From Burkholderiaceae bacterium (lineage in GTDB: Bacteria; Pseudomonadota; Gammaproteobacteria; Burkholderiales; Burkholderiaceae_C), in contig JAIRRE010000334.1 in assembly GCA_031256125.1 (NCBI GenBank), positions 1-5,694 on the forward strand: a stretch of 5,694 bases of DNA, read 5' to 3'. The position numbers and the translations under genes are program-made. Shown here piece after piece: positions 1 to 5,694 of the stretch (positions are counted from its first letter, which is position 1; each line of letters opens with the position of its first letter). Below the pieces are notes generated by a model, which saw nothing but the letters and a program-made list of their open reading frames with translations, did not search any database and was not told the DNA's origin.

Positions 1-1262
1 GGCGCGACCAGGAATTGCACGCCTTCAAGGCCATGCGCTGCGGGCTTGTCTTGCGGAATGAGCGCGACCTCGAACCGGCCGCCTGCCATGCCCAATTGCT
101 GCATCGCTGCCGTGACCGCCGCCGACAGGCGTGGCGCGGCTTGTGCGCGCGCCGCGGAAATTTGCTCGGCGATGGCGTGCCACGCTGTGCGCGCGTTTTC
201 AGCCTGCGCTTGCAGCGCGGCCAAGTCGGCTTGTGCATCCAGCCGGGCGAGTTCACTTTGCCACTGCGCCAATTGCGCCGGCAGTTGTTCGGGCGCGAGC
301 CGGAAGCGCCGCGCCAGGCCCAGCCATTGCGCCAAGCGCTCATCGAGCGTAGCCAGTTGATCGGGGTCGGTTTCCGCGCGGCCCAGATACGCGCGCAAAC
401 CGTGGCCCGCGTCGCGCAACTGCGCCGCGCATGATTCCAGCACGCCAGCCGCGTCGGCGAATTCGGGTTCGATACCTTGCTGCGCCGCCAGCACCGACGC
501 GGCTTGCGTCAGCAGGGAGAGGGCGCCGGCATTACCCTCATCCTCGCCGCCTTCAATGGCCTGCGCGGCGGTTTGCGCCGCGTCGATCAGCGCTTGCACG
601 TTCGATAACCGCGCGTGCCGCAAATTCAAATCTTCCCACTCATCCTCGCCGGGAGCGAGTTTTTCCACTTCGCCAATTTGCCACAGCAAACGTTCGCGCT
701 CTTCGCCCAAACGCTGCTGCGCCGCGCGCGCCTCGTCCAGCGTCTGCCCGGCGGTCTGCCAGGCGTGCCAGGCGGCGGCCAGCGGCGCGGTGTCGATGCG
801 GGCATAGGCATCCAGCAGGCCGCGCACCGACGCGGGGCGCGTGAGCGCTTGCCAGTCGTGCTGGCCGTGGATGTCCAGCAGCCACTCGCCCAGCATGCGC
901 AGTTGCGCCACCGTGGCCGGCGAGCCGTTGATCCAGGCGCGGCTCTTGCCGGCGCGGTCGATGGCGCGGCGCAGCAGCAGGGCGTCGCCTTGCTCGATCT
1001 CAAAGCCTTGCTCCGTGCACCATTGCGCGGCGGCGCTGGCGGCGGGCGGCGCGTCGAACTCGGCGCTGATTTCGCAGCGGTCGGCGCCTTCGCGCACCCA
1101 AATCGCGTCACCGCGCCCGCCCAGCGCCAGTTGCAGCGCATCGACCAGAATCGACTTGCCCGCGCCAGTCTCGCCGGTCAGCGCCGTGAAGCCCGCGTCC
1201 AGCGTTACATCCAGCGCCGGCACAATGACGAAATCGCGCAAAGTCAAATGCCGCAGGCTCAT
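1..1262 (-). CDS. recN: DNA repair protein RecN (5' part, C-terminus cut by window edge)
   Basis: RecN is an SMC-like ATPase of the cytoplasm that acts early in recombinational repair of double-strand breaks. Reading the minus strand from the ATG at 1262 gives 420 codons with no stop, running off the window. Seen directly: an N-terminal ABC/SMC head beginning [14 protein letters not shown], a Walker A GETGAGKS at residues 30-37, LALGGRGDA just after it, and the RecN-typical DIHGQHD at about 130-136. A long Ala/Leu/Gln/Glu-rich stretch at about 160-360 fits the antiparallel coiled coil, and the start of the second head half follows (GLEGVQFLV at the edge). Family members are about 550 residues, so roughly 130 are missing, including the SGGE-type signature and Walker B. 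The start overlaps the nadK stop (ATGA). A GGGAG lies inside the nadK end but about 12 nt upstream, so translation is probably coupled to nadK. I saw no CTGT-N8-ACAG LexA box nearby. Confidence 0.96.
   Translation of the reverse strand, partial: MSLRHLTLRDFVIVPALDVTLDAGFTALTGETGAGKSILVDALQLALGGRGDAIWVREGADRCEISAEFDAPPAASAAAQWCTEQGFEIEQGDALLLRRAIDRAGKSRAWINGSPATVAQLRMLGEWLLDIHGQHDWQALTRPASVRGLLDAYARIDTAPLAAAWHAWQTAGQTLDEARAAQQRLGEERERLLWQIGEVEKLAPGEDEWEDLNLRHARLSNVQALIDAAQTAAQAIEGGEDEGNAGALSLLTQAASVLAAQQGIEPEFADAAGVLESCAAQLRDAGHGLRAYLGRAETDPDQLATLDERLAQWLGLARRFRLAPEQLPAQLAQWQSELARLDAQADLAALQAQAENARTAWHAIAEQISAARAQAAPRLSAAVTAAMQQLGMAGGRFEVALIPQDKPAAHGLEGVQFLVA
1259..1262 (-). other. ATGA stop/start overlap of nadK and recN
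   Basis: On the minus strand ATG (1262-1260) starts recN and TGA (1261-1259) ends nadK. Such a 4-nt overlap normally means that ribosomes finishing nadK reinitiate on recN, keeping the two products in step. The only purine-rich site, GAAGGGAG inside the last nadK codons, is farther from the ATG than is usual, which fits coupling better than independent initiation. Confidence 0.9.
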
Positions 1263-2194
1263 GATGCAGGCGCGCTCCCTTCGTTCCAATGCAGTTTTTG
1301 GCGTAGCGTGTCGTAATAATTCCAACCGTGCGGGTGCAAAAAACGCACGCGATGCGGCGAACGCCGCATTACGATGCGGTCGCCCTGTTGCAGGGTGGCG
1401 AACGATTGCGTGTCAAAGCTCGCCGCGGCATTGCGGCCAGAAACGATTTCGATCACGATTTCCGACGTGGCCGCCAGCACGATGGGCCGGTTGGACAGCG
1501 TGTGCGGCGCAATCGGCACCAGCGTCCACGCCGGTACTTGCGGGTGCAACAGCGGCCCGCCCGCCGAGAGCGCATAGGCGGTCGATCCGGTGGGCGTGGC
1601 GGCGATGATGCCGTCGGCACGGTGGTTGGCCACGAAATGCCCGTCCACCTCCACGCGCAACTCCACCATGCTGGTGCCCGCGCCACGATTGACCACCACG
1701 TCGTTCATCGCATACGCCTCGAACACCATGCGGCCCGCGCGCCACACTTGGCCCTGAATCAGCCCGCGCAAATCTTCTTCATATTCGCCCGCCAGAATAC
1801 GCGGCAGAGCCGCGCGGTATTGCCCCAATGCAATGTCGGTGATGAACCCCAGCCGCCCCTGGTTGATGCCGATCAATGGCGTGCCAAAGCGCGCCAGCTC
1901 GCGCCCCACGCCCAGCATCGTGCCATCGCCTCCGGCCACCACGCACAGCTCGCACATCGCACCGATGCCGGGTACGTTCAACACCGGAAACTGCGTGATA
2001 CCCGTCATTTGCGCGGTGCGCTCTTCCAAATGTACCGCGCAGCCTTGAGCGGCCAAGAATTGGACAATATCCGTGATGGTCTTGCACGCGGCGGCGCGCG
2101 CCTCATCACCGCCCGAGCCGCCTTCCGCCGGGTCGAAATGCTTGCCCACCAGGGCAACGCGCTGGAACAGTGGGCTGGCTGAGGGCAAGGTCAT
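1259..2194 (-). CDS. nadK: NAD kinase (ATP-dependent NAD+ phosphorylation to NADP+)
   Basis: NAD kinase makes NADP+ from NAD+ and ATP (or polyphosphate) in the cytoplasm. With the chosen start the protein has 311 residues; E. coli NadK has 292. Seen: VALVGK at 13-18; the GGDGT signature at 88-92 whose Asp is catalytic in the family; [13 protein letters not shown] at 109-121; the substrate-binding ND pair at 164-165; and [21 protein letters not shown] at about 194-214, the most conserved NadK block. Start choice: the frame is open upstream to an ATG at 2254, adding 20 residues that do not resemble the family. The ATG at 2194 ([15 protein letters not shown]) leaves the usual short lead into the Rossmann-like domain, but its ribosome site is weak (GGTG about 11 nt upstream), so 2236 or 2254 remain possible. 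A Gly-rich loop (residues 20-30) enlarges the first loop relative to E. coli. The stop codon overlaps the recN start by 4 nt, which implies a nadK-recN operon. Confidence 0.95.
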   Translation of the reverse strand: MTLPSASPLFQRVALVGKHFDPAEGGSGGDEARAAACKTITDIVQFLAAQGCAVHLEERTAQMTGITQFPVLNVPGIGAMCELCVVAGGDGTMLGVGRELARFGTPLIGINQGRLGFITDIALGQYRAALPRILAGEYEEDLRGLIQGQVWRAGRMVFEAYAMNDVVVNRGAGTSMVELRVEVDGHFVANHRADGIIAATPTGSTAYALSAGGPLLHPQVPAWTLVPIAPHTLSNRPIVLAATSEIVIEIVSGRNAAASFDTQSFATLQQGDRIVMRRSPHRVRFLHPHGWNYYDTLRQKLHWNEGSAPAS

Positions 2195-2280
2195 CGGGAA
2201 ATTACACCACATGCCGGAAATGGCTGCGGCAAAGCGGGATTCCACATGTCGCATCCCTGACGATTGGATAGATTCCAGTT

Positions 2281-2400
2281 GTTCCTTTTTTATGATGCAG
2301 TAGCAATCGCCAATCTACCTATTTATGAATAAGTTCCCGGAAGATTTTTGCTTAATTATTTTATATATAAATTATTAAAGCAAGAAGTACTCGACAAACA
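2281..2400 (-). promoter_or_regulatory. Probable nadK-recN promoter region (AT-rich)
   Basis: This AT-rich block lies 90-200 bp upstream of the nadK start, in the only place an independent promoter could sit unless nadK is read through from serS and the tRNA. On the minus strand it contains several -10-like words (TAAAAT, TATAAA, CATAAAT), but I could not pair any with a good -35 at 16-18 bp. The best was TTCTTG with a 17-bp gap to TAAAAT, and that -35 is poor. The promoter role is inferred from composition and position; the exact site is not resolved. Confidence 0.4.
2348..2383. repeat. 36-bp imperfect AT-rich inverted repeat
   Basis: The two 18-nt halves meet at TATA|TATA with no spacer. 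The left half begins TTGCTTAATTATTTT, and the right half reads on the other strand TTGCTTTAATAATTT. They match at 15 of 18 positions, with identical TTGCTT outer ends and TTTATA inner ends. Apart from the GC pairs in TTGC/GCAA it is all A and T. It is not followed by a T-run, so it does not look like an intrinsic terminator. A binding site for a dimeric regulator or nucleoid protein, or simply a symmetric promoter core, is possible. The function is unknown. Confidence 0.7.
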
Positions 2401-2470
2401 AACACAGATCATGTACGCTTGTTTGCCAAGCTGGCGTGATGCGCGTTCGGTTTGGTGTTCGCGCTAAAGC

Positions 2471-2631
2471 AATTTTGAGCCACTGTGCTGATAATGGAGC
2501 GCTTGCCAGATTGGATGACACGCCCTGCGCAGCTTACCCTGCGCCAATCAATTCAAAAGAAGGGAGCAATACGGTACAGCTATCGACAAGCCAGACCGGT
2601 CAATCTGGTTGCCGTTCCTGGCTCAATTTTT
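2471..2631. repeat. Weak nested inverted repeats, possible remnant of a small element
   Basis: Two inverted pairs are nested in the same order: AATTTTGAGCC (2471-2481) with GGCTCAATTTTT (2620-2631), matching best over GGCTCAA, and CCAGATTG (2506-2513) with CAATCTGG (2601-2608). The arm spacings differ (24 against 11 nt) and no target-site duplication was evident. A decayed miniature element is possible, but chance is not excluded. Confidence 0.2.
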
Positions 2632-2648
2632 AGCCGGTTGCGACATCT

Positions 2649-2740
2649 TGGCGGAAAGAGAGGGATTCGAACCCTCGTCAGGGGAGAACCCCTGAACCGG
2701 ATTTCGAGTCCGGCGCATTCGACCACTCTGCCATCTTTCC
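2649..2740 (-). tRNA. tRNA-Ser (anticodon CGA, reads UCG)
   Basis: Read on the minus strand this folds as a class II tRNA. The 7-bp acceptor pairs GGAAAGA with TCTTTCC. A G discriminator and encoded CCA end at 2649. The anticodon stem CCGGA/TCCGG encloses loop CTCGAAA with CGA at 2706-2704. A long variable arm (CAGGGG/CCCCTG) is typical of Ser, Leu and Tyr tRNAs. The T arm is GAGGG-TTCGAAT-CCCTC. The long arm, G discriminator and CGA anticodon together identify serine. The gene begins 25 bp after the serS stop on the same strand, so it may be cotranscribed with the synthetase that charges it. Confidence 0.97.
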
Positions 2741-2759
2741 GCGTGTGGTGAAGCGTGCG

Positions 2760-2765
2760 ATTCTA
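2760..2765 (-). promoter_or_regulatory. Possible -10 element for the tRNA-Ser gene
   Basis: TAGAAT on the minus strand (5 of 6 to TATAAT) directly follows the serS TGA and lies 19 bp before the mature tRNA 5' end, a sensible distance for a short precursor leader. The -35 position (inside the last serS codons, GCCTGC) is poor, so read-through from serS is at least as likely as an independent promoter. Confidence 0.3.

Positions 2766-5694
<2,929 letters not shown>

Larger units (their letters stand above)
2255..2648. other. Gene-less spacer between tRNA-Ser and nadK, AT-rich at its nadK end
   Basis: No frame here looks like a protein. The short plus-strand frames at 2436-2633 and 2485-2751 have no family resemblance, and the latter runs antisense through the tRNA. 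The half nearest nadK (about 2281-2400) is markedly AT-rich in a GC-rich window. The half nearest the tRNA returns to near-average composition. It should contain the end of the serS/tRNA transcript and the nadK promoter. I see no GC-rich hairpin followed by a T-run on the minus strand, so termination may be Rho-dependent. The best small hairpin (CCAGA...TCTGG, 2591-2608) lacks a T-tract. An 8-bp direct repeat CCCTGCGC occurs at 2523-2530 and 2537-2544. Confidence 0.7.

Noticed and set aside
615..1316. 233-codon open frame antisense to recN
   Set aside because: Shadow of recN, whose own frame is uninterrupted and carries Walker A and other family motifs.
1328..2182. 284-codon open frame antisense to nadK
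   Set aside because: Shadow of nadK: Arg/His/Gln-rich composition with no recognisable motif.
2439..2465. GCGCG...CGCGC hairpin in the spacer
   Set aside because: A 5-bp stem with a 14-nt loop in GC-rich DNA is weak and has no supporting context.
2591..2608. CCAGA...TCTGG hairpin as terminator of the serS/tRNA transcript
   Set aside because: Only a 5-bp core stem and no T-run downstream on the minus strand.
2436..2633. 65-codon plus-strand frame in the spacer
   Set aside because: No ribosome site, no family resemblance, no coding-like codon pattern.
2195..2648. Duplicated tRNA-Ser 3' end marking an att site
   Set aside because: I looked for a second copy of the T-arm/acceptor sequence in the spacer and found none.
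2485..2751. 88-codon plus-strand frame
   Set aside because: Its second half is the antisense of tRNA-Ser (GKRGIRTLV), a well-known false protein in annotations.

Overview
The window looks like a piece of ordinary chromosome from a GC-rich betaproteobacterium, most likely in the order Burkholderiales and perhaps the family Comamonadaceae. That placement is inference from protein wording as I remember it (for example the UvrB stretch [17 protein letters not shown] and the form of SerS and NadK). It was not tested by any search. All coding sequence is GC-rich, and the one obvious compositional break is an AT-rich patch near 2281-2400.

Layout from left to right: the 5' three quarters of recN (minus strand, cut by the left edge at position 1); nadK (minus), whose stop overlaps the recN start in an ATGA; a gene-less stretch of about 390-450 bp holding a 36-bp AT-only-cored inverted repeat and other small repeats; a tRNA-Ser with anticodon CGA (minus); serS, seryl-tRNA synthetase (minus), ending 25 bp before the tRNA; a 47-bp divergent gap; and the first 523 codons of uvrB (plus, cut by the right edge).

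The minus strand therefore carries two modules. In serS -> tRNA-Ser, an enzyme is followed at once by one of its own substrate tRNAs. In nadK -> recN, NAD(P) metabolism is coupled translationally to double-strand-break repair. uvrB (nucleotide excision repair) leaves in the opposite direction from serS. The 47-bp serS/uvrB gap appears to hold two overlapping promoters on an imperfect inverted repeat. Each -10 sits so close to its ATG that both transcripts may be leaderless.

I found no mobile element, CRISPR array, toxin-antitoxin, phage gene or other sign of an undescribed system. The parts worth a second look are regulatory: the serS/uvrB divergent gap, the AT-rich palindrome upstream of nadK, and the serS-tRNA-Ser linkage. 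Several long open frames antisense to recN, nadK, serS and uvrB are GC-driven shadows and are not annotated.
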